Assembly: GCA_015680685.1 (NCBI GenBank) | Contig: MNCI01027046.1 | Span: 702,973-766,972 of the forward strand | DNA: 64,000 bases | Direction: 5' to 3' | Source of the DNA: Gnetum montanum | Taxonomy: Eukaryota; Streptophyta; Gnetopsida; Gnetales; Gnetaceae | In this document: positions 22,861 to 34,083 of the stretch, in pieces | Layout: each line of letters starts with the position of its first letter | Numbering within the stretch: position 1 is the stretch's first letter | Notes under the pieces: generated by a model | What the model was told of the DNA's origin: nothing | What the model saw: only the letters and a program-made list of their open reading frames with translations | Databases searched by the model: none | Program-made: the position numbers and the translations under genes

Positions 22861-24340
22861 CTTATCCCCAAGGTAACCCAAGGTAGTTCCACCAACCTTT
22901 AATGTATTATCCAAGTGGAACTCCACCACAACCAATTGAGCAACATCAATAGTGGCAACACCCACAATCATGGGGAATGCCACCACCAAGGCAACAATAT
23001 CCTTACCAGCAACCTAACCCATATGGATACTACGTGCAACATCCAATCTCTCCACGTAACTTTGATGGTCACGTTACTTTCCAACATCACTACCAAGGCT
23101 GCAAGTACTATAGGACTCCCTCTCCTAAGGGTAATATTCCACAAGTGTACCATCCTTCAAATCCGGTTGCATCTCTCCCACCAATAGCTCCATTACCACC
23201 TACTCCAGCAATGCAAGGTGAACTCCCTGCTTAGCCACAGCAACACAATGCCACAAGGGCTATTAATCCTCAACCTACTATTGGTTCTGAAAATTGTATG
23301 AAGAAAAGACCTTTCTTCAAAACCAACAGTCCAACCAAGCCTTTGCAACCCCAAGTGGCTGAGTCTTTGGATGTCTCAGTATCAAATAAAGCTTCAGAGC
23401 CCCCTTCAAACTTAACGCTGCATTCAACGCATACGATCATGTTAACACATGTCGTTACTAATTGGATCAAATCTAACCACCTTCCTAGGAAATCCTCTGA
23501 TCCTGGGAGTCCCCTAATATATCTACAAATTGCTGGGAATGATCCATGCAAAGCTCTTTTGGATTCAGGTTCTAGTGTCAACCTAATATCCCAAGAAATG
23601 TATAAGGCCTAGAACCTACCCCCATCAAAAAAGAGAAACGTTCGTTTAGAGTTGGTCGACCAGGCCATCACTATTCCCTTGGGATTAGTGGAGGACATTA
23701 TTACCACTATTTGCGGATGGTCATATCTAACTGACTTCCTGGTGATGCAAGTGAACAACAGTAAGGGGGATTCTCCAATAATAATGGGAAGGACATGGCT
23801 AAGCACTATCGATGTGTGCCTAGGAATCCATGATCTTTCCCTAGAAATCTCTAAGGAAAATACTTTCAAAAAGATTGAGAAGAAGAAGGTTCCATGCATT
23901 GCATATAGTGACACAGGGTGTAATTGCGTGCAGAGATCATGGGTTGTGCAAAGTTTAACATTGCCTACATGCAATCATTGTGCACAAACGATCAATATAC
24001 AAAGGTGCCTGTATGTAGTAGCCACAAGACAGGAAGACACCCAGTGGCTGACAACTAATCAAGAAAGCAGCTCACTTATATGCATGGAACTCACTGAGGG
24101 TTTGACTTGCACTTACATAGATAGCATAGACACATTAGAACAAGTCCACCACCAACTTCTCAGTCCTAACTTAGAAAACATCAATTGGGGGAAGTTGGAA
24201 ATTCCTAAGAAATTTAAACAAGAGCCCCTAGAGCTAAAACCATTGCTCACTATTATGGAATACACATTCCTTAAGAATGGAAAACTAATAATCATCAACG
24301 CAAGAATTACTCTACAATAAAAAGAGAGTCTGCTAAAGGT
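22861..24340 (+). pseudogene. Element B protease and flanking linker
   Basis: A Pro/Gln/Tyr-rich spacer (PRQQYPYQQPNPYGYYVQHP) leads to KKRPFFKTNSPTKPLQPQ and IMLTHVVTNWIKSNHLPRK. The aspartic protease follows, SPLIYLQIAGNDPCKALLDS with an intact DSG (23562-23570), then SSVNLISQEMYKA and DFLVMQVNNSKGDSPIIMGR. The linker (LGIHDLSLEISKENTFKKIE, KKVPCIAYSDTGCN, VVATRQEDTQWL, SSSLICMELTEGLTC) ends near 24320. This is the best preserved protease in the window, interrupted by one stop after MYKA and one after ARITLQ. Confidence 0.85.
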
Positions 24341-25160
24341 AATAAACAAGTGGTCAAAGGATTTTGCTTGGTCATATTCAAAATTAACTAGAATAGATCC
24401 TAGGATATGCCAGCATAGGATTTACATTGACTCCTCCATGAAGCCTCAAAAATAACCACAGAGGTGATTGAACCCAAAGTTGAAGCAAGTAGTAAAAGAA
24501 GAAATTGAACAGCTTCTAAAGGCTGGGTTCATATACCCCATTGCTAATAGCGAATGGGTTAGCCCCTTGGTAATCATGCCTAAAAAGGGAGGAAAATGGA
24601 GGGTGTGCATAGATTTTAGGCTACTAAACATGGCAACATTCAAGGATCACTTTCTGTTTCCATTTGTTGACCAAGTCTTAGACACAATCGCAGGGCATCG
24701 CTATTATAGTTTTCTAGATGGATATAGCAAATACAACCAAATACAAATAGCCCTAGAAGACCAAGCCAAAACTATGTTCACTAGTCCTTGGGGAACGTTT
24801 GCATACAAACAAATGTCGTTTGGCTTATGCAATGCCCCTACAATGTTTCAACACTTAGTTCTAAGCATATTCCAGCAACAGATAGGAAATGGTATGGAAG
24901 TCTTTATGGATAACTTCTCCACTTATGGAGCAAGTTTTGATCAAGCCTTGGACTAATTAGAGCAAGTGTTGAAAAGATGTGGAGAAACTAATTTGAGGCT
25001 CAACTGGCAAAAAAGCCATTTGATGGTCCAAGAAGGTGTAGTACTTGGGCATAAAATCTCACATGTAGGGATAGAGGTAGATCCTAAAAAAATCAAAGTC
25101 ATCCAAGGAATTACCATCAACCAGAAACTATCAAAGACATTCAATCAATCCTTGGACACA
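24340..25160 (+). pseudogene. Element B reverse transcriptase
   Basis: A pre-RT motif (FAWSYSKLTRIDPRICQHRI) leads into NPKLKQVVKEEIEQLLKAGF, WVSPLVIMPKKGGKWRVCID, YYSFLDGYSKYNQIQIALED, TMFTSPWGTFAYKQMSFGLC and NAPTMFQHLVLSIF. The catalytic box is VFMDNFSTYG; FMDD in D and E shows that the second Asp became Asn (GAC to AAC). The 24468-24956 stretch is open. After a TAG it continues RLNWQKSHLMVQEGVVLGHK and SHVGIEVDPKKIKVIQ. It copied element RNA to DNA in the particle and is now inactive. Confidence 0.88.
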
Positions 25161-25720
25161 CTAGCTACTAGAGGAGATTCATAGAGAACTTTTCAAAGAT
25201 TGCCAAACCATTGGTAGAGTTAACAAAAAAGGACATACCCTTTGAGTGGACCAGGGAATGCGAACTAGCTTTCCAAACTCTAAAATGGAAGCTAGTAGAA
25301 ACACCGATTCTACAAGATCCTAACTGGTCCAAACCATTCCATGTCATGACTAATGCATCCAACTATGCCTTAGGAGTTGTGCTTACATAGCTAGATGACC
25401 AAAAACATCCTTACTGCATCCACTGTGCAAGTGAAAGTATCGTTGGTGCACAACTTAACTACACTACTACAAAAAAAGAATTAATGGTTGTAGTGTTTGC
25501 ACTAGAAAAATTTAAACACTATGTATTAGGATACAAAGTATTCATACATACAAATCATAGTGCAATCTGGTTCCTCATGAATAATTCGATGGGAAGCTCC
25601 CATTTTATACAATGGCTGGTAATCCTACAAGAGTTTGATTTAATGATGATCGATCATAAAGGCACTGAGAATGTAGTTGTCGATCACTTATCTTGGTTGC
25701 GCTGGGATAGCAAAGAGGAT
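25160..25720 (+). pseudogene. Element B RNase H
   Basis: Thumb and RNase H residues read FIENFSKIAKPLVELTKKDI, SKPFHVMTNASNYALGVVLT, QLNYTTTKKELMVVVFALEK and FKHYVLGYKVFIHTNHSAIW, ending ENVVVDHLSWL. The first catalytic Asp of the usual 'TDAS' is Asn here (TNAS). A TAG follows VVLT, where related elements have Gln. There is a single RNase H, unlike element Z. Confidence 0.83.
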
Positions 25721-25869
25721 GAGTATCCAATTTCTGATCATTTCCCTGATGAGTTCCTCTTTGTCGGTGTAGTGAATAACCAATCACCCATGGAGACAAA
25801 CTGGTACAGTAGCATTCTTACCTATCTCCTTACCCAACAAACACCACAAGAGCTAGACCTTAAGAAGAA

Positions 25870-27016
25870 ATAATAGTTTCTTCACAGAGCCAAGTACTTT
25901 ATGGAGATCAATGGATAACTTTACAAAATATGTCTCGATGACTTGGTTTGATGGTGTGTTCCTAATAGAGATCAATTGAGAGTTCCTCAAGATGCTCATA
26001 AGGGCCCTTGTGGGGGTCATTATGCTGGAAGATGAACAGCCATCAAGATCCTACTTGTAGGATATTATTGGCCTACCTTGTTCCGAGACACCCATCAATT
26101 CATCCAATCTTGTGAGCACTGTCAACATGATGGGGGAATGATTGCTAGAATAGAGGATCTACAATAATTGATTCAACTATTAGAACCCTTCGACATTTGG
26201 GGAATTGATTTCATGGGGTCCATTACACCAATGTCCAATGGAAAAGCTTACATCATAGTTATCGTAGCCTACTTAACAAAATGGGCTAAAGCAGCTGCCA
26301 TTAAAGATTGCACATCATCTACAACTACAAGATTTGTTCAACAATAAGTCATCAACAGGTTTGGTGTGCCACATGCACTTATCTCAAAAAATGGTACACA
26401 CTTCATAGGTGCAACTTTTTGGAAGTTAATGCAACACTTAGGGGTTGAGCATAAATTAACTACACCATACCACCCCCCAAGCAAACGGTCAAGCCAAGGT
26501 CACCAACAGGGAGATTACTAAGATACTGACCAAAACCATTAGCAAGTATAGGCAAGACTAGAGCACTAAACTTAATGATTCTCTTTGGGCATACTACTCT
26601 ACATGGAAAATTCCTATAGGCTACTCTCCCTAGTGTATGGAAAACTTCCAATACTCCCTATCCAAAGTGAGCTTCATACACTAGCCACAACATGTGACCT
26701 CAACCTTGACCTTGATCTAGCACAAAAACAAAGGTTGATGACTCTTAACTTACTAGATGAGAACCGACTAGCTGCCCTATCATCTAATGAGTTGCACAAG
26801 GCATTTAATAAACAACGTCATGACCTAAAAATTAGGAAAGTTAAGTATCAGCCAGGAGAAAAGGTTCTCTACTAGAACCCCACACATGTGTCACAATGTA
26901 ATAAATTTCAAACACTGTGGCAAGGACCTTACACTATTTATGCAACTTTTCCTTCAGGGGTCATGACCATATATAAACCTGAGAGCCTAGATAAGAGACT
27001 GTTAGTCAACATGTAA
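25870..27016 (+). pseudogene. Element B integrase
   Basis: The HHCC motif is visible in AHKGPCGGHYAGR, GYYWPTLFRDTHQF and CEHCQHDGG. The core has [20 protein letters not shown] (first Asp kept), LISKNGTHFIGATF (second Asp changed to Lys) and a frameshift at the C-run at about 26471. In the shifted frame the third acidic site reads QAKVTNREI, Lys for Glu. The C-terminal part is LKIRKVKYQPGEKVLY, then a GPYTIYATFPSGVM tail ending VNM and TAA at 27014. Confidence 0.85.
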
Positions 27017-29042
27017 CAAACAAAACCTTTTCATGAGTATAGGATAGATAGAACATATGCTACCTCTGTAGGTGGGCAACCTTGCTCATTATTTTGGATC
27101 TACTCCTTACAACTTAGTCATTGGGGAGATGGTCACCTCTGCTAACCATTGAAGGCCCTCAGTTCTTTTTAAATTTTTTTTTAATATATTTTTTCTTTGC
27201 ACATATTTGTTTTGCATATTTATTTAATCTTTTTTATTTTTGTTTTACACCATCGTTCATATTTTTACCATTTCTTTGTGTGATTACTTTATTTTGTTCA
27301 TCACCCAATAAGTGTTCATGATGGTGGCATGAATAATACCACATTGATTACTAATGTTTGGATTTTACCTTTGAAGTATGATGTTGATATTAAGGTATGG
27401 TTCTTTTGATTAAATAGGCAATGAGTCCACATTGTTCATACATCCATAAAATCCTATGGTCTCCCTTGGCTTGGAACTGTACAGTCTCTTTTTCTAATAA
27501 AACTATTAACAAAGTGGTGGTTGGGTACTTCTCAAACTAAGGAAAGACTCAAAAACTAAAAAGGGTGTGACTTCAAGGGGATTCGATGCATTTGTGTTGG
27601 CTATTCTCTTGAGTGCTTGGATGCTTTTTCCTTGGGTTTTCTGCCATTTTGACCATTCATCAAATCTTTGAAAGTTGAGTACATAAAAATAAGTCTTTGC
27701 ATGGTATGGTTCTCATGCAAAAAACACCAAAAAAAGTGAGAATTCAAAGCACACCCCTTAGACACAATAATGAACTTGGGCTACATGCACTAGTTATGGC
27801 ATTGGAAAGACATGTTACCCATGCCTGAAGGTTCCCTCTAACTAAGGCCCTTCTCACTTCCTAATTCTCCATCTCGCTTTCCTCGGAATGGTGGTGACTT
27901 TTTGTAGAGGCATTCTTGTTTCTTCAAGAGGATAGGTTGGTCAACTGTGTTGATGTGAGGTCACTGAATGTGGTTTGTTGAGCCTAGATTTGGAATGAGT
28001 TCTACTTAGTCCCATTAACCATAGAACACACACAAGGTACTTTACACAACCTTGTTCTTGGGTTTCCATTCCATTCTCTCCTCTCCACCTTTCTTTTCCA
28101 TTTTTCACCTCATTGCCAATTTTATTATTAGTCTGTATCTTGGTTGATGCATTTTTTTCCTTAGTAATTTCTTAAGGGTAAGTTTTTAACTCTTGCTTCC
28201 AAATGACGTTCCTAGAGCCTACAGACTCTTTGGTTTGTGGATCTATTAGGGCATCAAGGGCATAAGCCTGCTTTGGGGAGGACCCACTGGCATTCCTTTT
28301 TGGTGCATTTGTTAACTTCTTTTCCTTAAACATTTCCTGTAATCAACATTTTTTTGTTTCATCCCCATCCATGACATTAATTTTATTGGCATTGTCATTG
28401 TTTCTTTTTCTCCATCTTTCTTATTCCTTATCTTTTTCCATCCTATCGCTACCGGAGGTTCACTCTTAGTCATGGCAACCCTGGCACAAATTTTTTCAAT
28501 TTTTCCTAACCCCTACACCTTAGGTAGTCACCAGTGTTAAAAATCTAGAATCAATATCTACCATAACCACAACTCAACTAATGCACTTTACATTGAGGCA
28601 AGGTATCAATTGCATTGTGATTTATCTACCCTCACTCATTTGTGATTGTGTTGTGTGTGCAGATGGTAATCATACAACAATGGACTAGGCCTAGAGGAAA
28701 CACTCAAGATGGACCAGAACTAGAACATTTACGAAAGAAGCAAGATTGGTGGCATGGCTATGGAAGAATAACGGAAGGCACGATCTTGGCATCGGAAGCA
28801 ACACGTCTTATTTTTTTCTCTCTCTCCTTCTCTTCTAGCTTCCAAATGAGCCTAGATGTCATTTATGTACAGTGTTCACCTTTGTGGTCATGAACACTAA
28901 TGCTATCATGTATTGTATTATTGATCGGTTCACCGGGCATGTTGAGTCTGTCACCCCGTTCCACCGTCACTGGTCATTCAGTCAATAATCCCATACCTTC
29001 CCAATATTTTGAAAGGAACTCAAGGAAAAGTTTTCATTTAGT
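27017..29042 (+). other. Element B 3' region without ORF3
   Basis: A T-rich tract (27160-27260) is followed by the conserved noncoding block 1 (about 27690-27855, GTCTTTGCATGGTATGG then ACATGTTACCCATGCCTGAA) and block 2 (about 28248-28300). Where A, D and E carry ORF3, B has only a possible acceptor TGTGTGTGCAG|ATG at about 28652-28665 and a short basic reading frame (MVIIQQWTRPRGNTQDG...) to 28893. I see no internal U3-like cassette. Confidence 0.55.
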
Positions 29043-29052
29043 CATGGGGGTA
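29012..29052 (+). promoter_or_regulatory. Element B polypurine tract block
   Basis: CTCAAGGAAAAGTTTTCATT, then TAGTCATGGGGGTA, directly precedes the 3' LTR. The same CTCRAGGATGAGTTTTCA...GGGGGTA arrangement precedes the 3' LTRs of A, C, D and E. The G-run end is the plus-strand primer. Confidence 0.8.
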
Positions 29053-29846
29053 TGATGAACCGCGATATTGAATTAACCATGTAATGTTGGATACCCAATA
29101 TCGTGGCCTACCTCCTTGCCTATAAATAAGAGGTGGCACCCTTAGTTTCCACATTAGACAGTTAGTCCCTTAGCCAAAATCTTGTCATTTCTTCCCCCCA
29201 GAGTTAGAATTATTTCTACGTGCCCACAATAGGAGTCATGGAGTGAATGGATCTTTATTCAAGCATTGTGTACCTGAGCACACCTTGTGTACAACAATAA
29301 AGACAAACTTTATGATAAACTTTGCAGTATACAGAATAGATTAATTAACGATTAATTATTATTTAATTCTTTCCTAGTTGATTAGTGATCTCTCTCACCC
29401 TACAACTCTCTTAGTTAAATACACTCAGTACGACCGCTTCGAGCATGCATGTGATGCTTGGTAACCTAGTAACGATTAGCGTTTGGTAATCATAATAGCA
29501 TTGCACTGGTTCAAGATGTGTACGGCAAGTGGTAACGAATACTAGTGTTAGGAGTAATTAGAACATAGTTAATGAGTAGTTAAATTAGATTAGTTACTTA
29601 GTTATCTCTCTCCACCTCCTTACTAGTGCAAGATATAAAACACATAAAAGCCATAAAAATCATATGCCTCAAGCTTACTTAACCATACAATCATGACATA
29701 CAAGTAAGTTTGGGAAGCCAATGATTAACCAACCCGTTATTGTTCCACAAAGGTGCATAGGCACTTAGTCCTTGGAATTCAACCGGATCATGCATGAAAC
29801 ACTCGTATTTGTATGGTTGAGCATAGGAGTACCTCGTTGCTCATCA
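29053..29846 (+). mobile_element. Element B 3' LTR
   Basis: It begins TGATGAACCGCGATATTG and ends CGTTGCTCATCA. It has the TATA box GCCTATAAATAAGAGG and is 794 bp. It lacks about 17 bp of U3 sequence present in the 5' LTR. The target duplication ATATT follows. Confidence 0.93.
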
Positions 29847-29851
29847 ATATT

Positions 29852-31265
29852 TTAATAAAAAAGTAGTAAAATTAATCAAAATTGATGAGAAGTAGTCCCA
29901 AAATCATGCATAAATCTAGAGAAGCTATCAAGAATGTTCTTGAGGATGTGAGGTTTGGTTCAAAGCCATGATCAACAAAAGTTATACAAGTGGGTCATCC
30001 CTAAAGCAGGCTCCTGCCATAATGTCCTTGCATAACCAGTTCTATAGATGTTCATGGGCACCTTAGAAGTTAAATGTATATCATGCATTTGTTCCAACCA
30101 ACACACAACTGCCTTGTTTAGGATTTTGTGCTATACTATAAAAAACCATTAGGCTCATAATTGCATGTAGTAGTGAGGTGAATAATGGGATAAGAAGGGA
30201 TTTCAAAGATTGGGATGTAAGGTACTTAACCATGTCTGCAATAGGTTCTTGTGTCAATTGTGATTAAGATGATCATCATACCTATTGGTCCAAGTTTTGA
30301 ACTACGTTCATACCATTAACAGTGACCTCACATTGATGTGCTCTTTCTTTCCTACCATCATGAGTCCATAACAACCACAAAGAATGAACATCATTTGAAA
30401 AAGAGCAGAAGGAAAAAAGGGCCTTAGTTAGAGGGGTGCCTTCAGGCATGGGTAAGATGTCTTTTGGGCCCCATAACTAGTGCTTGTGAACCATTATTAT
30501 GTCTCAGGGTTGTGATTTCAATTTTCATTTTTTTTTCTTTTTCTTATTTTTTTGGCTTTTCTCTTTTTTTCATTTTTTTTCTTTTTCTTCTTTCTCTTTT
30601 TTTTATTTTTATGAGAACCACATCATGCAAAGACATGCTTCTAGTTATGGTTGATAATAGGAGTGATGGTATGTTCCATGAGGAGTCATAGACTATAAGG
30701 AAGTCAAGAAGAGAACCCAACAAATCCCCTTGAGATCACACCCTTTGTCATTTCCACTTGCTCTCTCTCTCTTTCTTCAAGGCACAATGATCATTAATTA
30801 ATTTTAGTTTTATGTGAGAAGAACCATATTAATTTCATGATAAAGACATTTTATTTAGAAAAACTGGAGGGATGGATGATGTCATCTCACTACATTACAC
30901 AATTATTTACCAAATCATCTTGAAAGCCTAGGACAAGGACCTAACACATGGTGTTGAATTATACACCATAACTAGCAATATTATTAACAAAAAAATAGTA
31001 TAAATTCATAAAACATAAAGGAAATGACTCAAAAAAATAGAAATTATAAAGAAAATAAAAATAATAAGAAAAAAAAACATATTAAGAATTAGAAAATTTT
31101 TGAAGAAATAGGAAAATGATAAAAAATTGTAAAACAAAAAAGTGAAAATGCACTTATTAGTTCTTAATTTAAGATGGGGCATCTCTCCCATGACTAAACT
31201 CATGGACAAGCATCCAAAAGATGGACTGCACATTCCCTTGGCTATACACCATAATTTTTCCATTT
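29852..31265 (-). other. Element C 3' noncoding region
   Basis: Read on the minus strand, a remnant of the pol C-terminal neighbourhood (SQGNVQSIFWMLVHEFSHG, about 31250-31180) leads to a T-rich tract, block 1 (about 30640-30415, with GTCTTTGCATGATGTGG and TTACCCATGCCTGAAGG) and block 2 (about 30060-29990). The integrase itself is missing. The plus-strand ORF at 30464-30691 runs through the T-rich tract and is not a gene. Confidence 0.6.
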
Positions 31266-31990
31266 ATCATCTTTAGTAATTTAAGTTTCGACTTGGTAGT
31301 AGATTTAACAGTGATGATAATCATGTTTCGATCATTTGAAGACATATCTTGAGTTGGACTAGAAGGCTTTTTCTTTTTTAAGTCATCTAGACATGTTTTC
31401 TTATTTTTATTTTTATTTTTTATTCTTGTGTCTCCTTATTTAACATCTTCTTTTGATGTATAGTCAAAGTGTAAGATGTTCTTTTCTAAGTTCTTTGTTT
31501 GGTTCATTTTCTTAGGAAAATAACTAATAAGTGGGTTGGATGTTTCCATGCATCTTTTGAATAGTTTTGTATTTTGATTTCTAAGCCACTAGGTGTCTTT
31601 TGATTTAGTGGCTACTAAGAAGACTTGGTTTTGCACACACACTTGTTCCTTAACTTTGTTAGGGGTTGGTATAGGAATCGTGTTAATACTTTGAACTTTC
31701 AGCCCATAATTACATCATTTATCATTATTAGTAATGCATGGAATTTTTTGTCTTTCCAGACTGATAAGTTCATCTTTTATGTTTTGTGTCAAAGTGGTAA
31801 TGGTTATTGGCTTTTGTGTGGGATTAGGAGACACTATTTTTATGAGGAAGGAGGTTGCAGAAAATTTTCCTTATGCTAGTTTTGATGAGCTATTAGGTTT
31901 ACTAGTTTTATTTACATGTGTGAAAACTATCCTAGGGAAAGGATGTTTCCAAGACTTTTGTTGAGATCTACTAACATTATCATTTACTTG
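31266..31990 (-). pseudogene. Element C linker between gag and deleted pol
   Basis: The minus-strand frame reads LERQKIPCITNNDK, then VFLVATKSKDT and NQNTKLFKRCMET, aligning with B's post-protease linker (KKKVPCIAYSDTG, VVATRQEDTQW, SSSLICMEL). The protease (ALLDSG region) that should precede it is absent. RT, RNase H and integrase that should follow are also absent. This defines two internal deletions in C. Confidence 0.6.
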
Positions 31991-31999
31991 TATGTTCAT

Positions 32000-33965
32000 A
32001 GCACAAGTTGCATTCTTCTATTGAGGTTGTGGTTCCAATCCTTCCTGCATTGTTGGTGGTAACATATGTTGGAAAGAAATATGAGAGTATTGAGGATGTG
32101 ATAGAGGATAAGAGGTGCGAGATGGTGATCCCATTGAAGATGTTGTAGGTTGATGATATTTAGGAGAGTAGTAGTAGTGACTTGAGGTAGAGGAAGTAGA
32201 ATCATTTGGAGAAATAGGTTGTTGAACATAGTATTTATAAAGGTCCAATTGGCAATAAGGTTATTGCTGAGTTGTTGATGGCATCCCCCACAACTATGGG
32301 TTTTATCACTATGGTTTATAGTAGTTTTGAGGTTGATAAGAAGTCCCACTAGGATAGTACCATTGGTTGTAGAAATGTCTATAATTACCTTGTGGGTAAT
32401 GTAATCTCCTAGACATTTGCTTTTCTATGAACTTGGGATTCAAAGCAAAAGCTCCAAACTCTTGTAGATGTAACATAATTCAGCAATAGCCCTTTGAATG
32501 TTCATATTGGTAGACGTCACATCCATCATCCTCTTCTATATATGATTCTATAACCTCTTCTACTGCAGCTATTTTTCCTTTTTTTATAAGTATTCTTACC
32601 TATTTCTTTGTTTTTTTTCCTCTTCTTGTTTTGATCACTTAATCCCTTTTTCTTTACCTTCTTCTCTATGATTTTCAACTTGGTTGTAACTTTTTCATTC
32701 ATCAACTTCCACATCTTATCTACCCTTACTTCAATCTCAATGATAGACTTCTATATTGGCAAGTTTTTATGTGAAATAAACTCATCAATAGCTACTTCTT
32801 TTTCTCGATCATAAATAGGGATCTCCTTCTTTTGAAGAGTTGGATCCCAATTATATTCCTCTACATTCTTCCTTTTACATAGCTTTCCTTATTCTTTTTC
32901 TAGCTATTCTATTAGGCTTTATATTTGATGGGATCTCAACTTTGATAATTGTCTTTGGGCATAGATCCCAAGGGTTTCCCTCAATTTGTTACGAAGTCCA
33001 TCTATGATGTGGAGAAGCTACTCTTTTTCAGAAAAATAATGGTCTAAACATCTATGTAGTAGAGAATAGTATCTGTCCAAGGCTACATCTAAGGATTCAT
33101 GATTTTCTTGCTTCCATCCTTGGATTTGTTTTTTAAGATTAGACACTCTTTCATAGGGTTGGTATTTTGCATTGAAGAGCTCAAGCATTAAGTACAACTA
33201 ATGGATTGAATCTAGTTCCAATGATCTATACCAACTTTCACCTTCTTCTATTAGTATCCTAGGAAAGAGCTTAAGTTTTTCCACCTACTTTCAATGTTTT
33301 GTAAGGTACAAACACCATGGAAGGCTTGTAAATGATGTAGGGAATCAAAATTGTAAACTCCCTTAAAGTTCAGAATGCCATTCATATCAAGCCATTTGAT
33401 ATGGCTTTTTCTTTGATGTCTATGAGGTATTTTAACTACCTTCCTAATTTGTATCATGATCCTAGTACCCAACAAGGGTTCATCTTCATCAAACATGTCA
33501 TGGTGATAATCTCTATTTCTATTTTTCTAATAGTGATGATCTCATTTGCTCACTTTGATGTCTTTCATCTTGCCTTTGCATTTTGTTTCTATCTTCATCT
33601 TGACCCCTTAGTGTACATCTATCTCTATACATTGAAGAGGAAGAGAAAGATGGTGAACTAGGACAATTGCCATGACTCCTATATCTCCCCCTATGGTCCT
33701 TTAATTTATCTCTTCTAAGTTTGGAGGAGGTCCTAGGCCTTGACCCTCTTTGTTCTAGGACTTATTCCATCTACTCTAGGATTTTCTGCATTAGTTGAAT
33801 GCAATCTTTGAATATAGTAAGGGTTTGAATAAGCATATGAGATCCTTGTGTTTAGCGATTCACTCCAAGTCTCTTCAATATAGATCCTATCATTTTTCCT
33901 ACTAGTGTTCTCATCATGTGATGGATTATTAGCTCTATGTGAAGAACACATGTTTTTAATTAATA
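32000..33965 (-). pseudogene. Element C gag
   Basis: The minus-strand Gag domain reads VVKIPHRHQRKSHIKWLDMN, GILNFKGVYNFDSLHHLQAF and HGVCTLQNIESRWKNL (33440-33250), matching B's RVPIRHQKDSRIKRLDMNKI onward. Upstream lies a charged Ser/Arg/His segment (about 33950-33735). Downstream are a decayed zinc-knuckle site (DGCDVYQYEHSKGYC, about 32525-32480) and a Pro/Tyr/Gln-rich spacer (32350-32000). Several stops occur. As the only surviving ORF of C, it is consistent with a gag-only, mobilised-in-trans element. Confidence 0.75.
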
Positions 33966-34064
33966 ATTTGTGTGACTTAAAATATTAATATTTTCAAAAA
34001 GCTAAATCATTAATACTTTTACAATGATCATTTATAATATAACTAATCTAGATAACTATTACCA

Positions 34065-34082
34065 TCCCTAGTAATGACACCA
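34065..34082 (-). promoter_or_regulatory. Element C primer-binding site
   Basis: On the minus strand, TGGTGTCATTACTAGGGA starts one base after the LTR end. It matches the tRNA-Asp complement at 12 of 18 positions. All six mismatches are transitions, as in element B. Confidence 0.72.
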
Positions 34083-34083
34083 A

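Larger units (their letters stand above)
19966..29846 (+). mobile_element. Element B: complete Athila-like LTR retrotransposon
   Basis: This is a full-length element of 9881 bp: 5' LTR, tRNA-Asp PBS, gag, protease, RT, RNase H, integrase, 3' region, PPT and 3' LTR. The target-site duplication ATATT is perfect (19961-19965 and 29847-29851). The last 257 bp of the two LTRs differ at roughly 20 sites by my count, mostly transitions, so it is old but younger than its hosts C and A. It has no ORF3. Frameshifts and stops in gag and pol make it non-autonomous. Confidence 0.93.
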
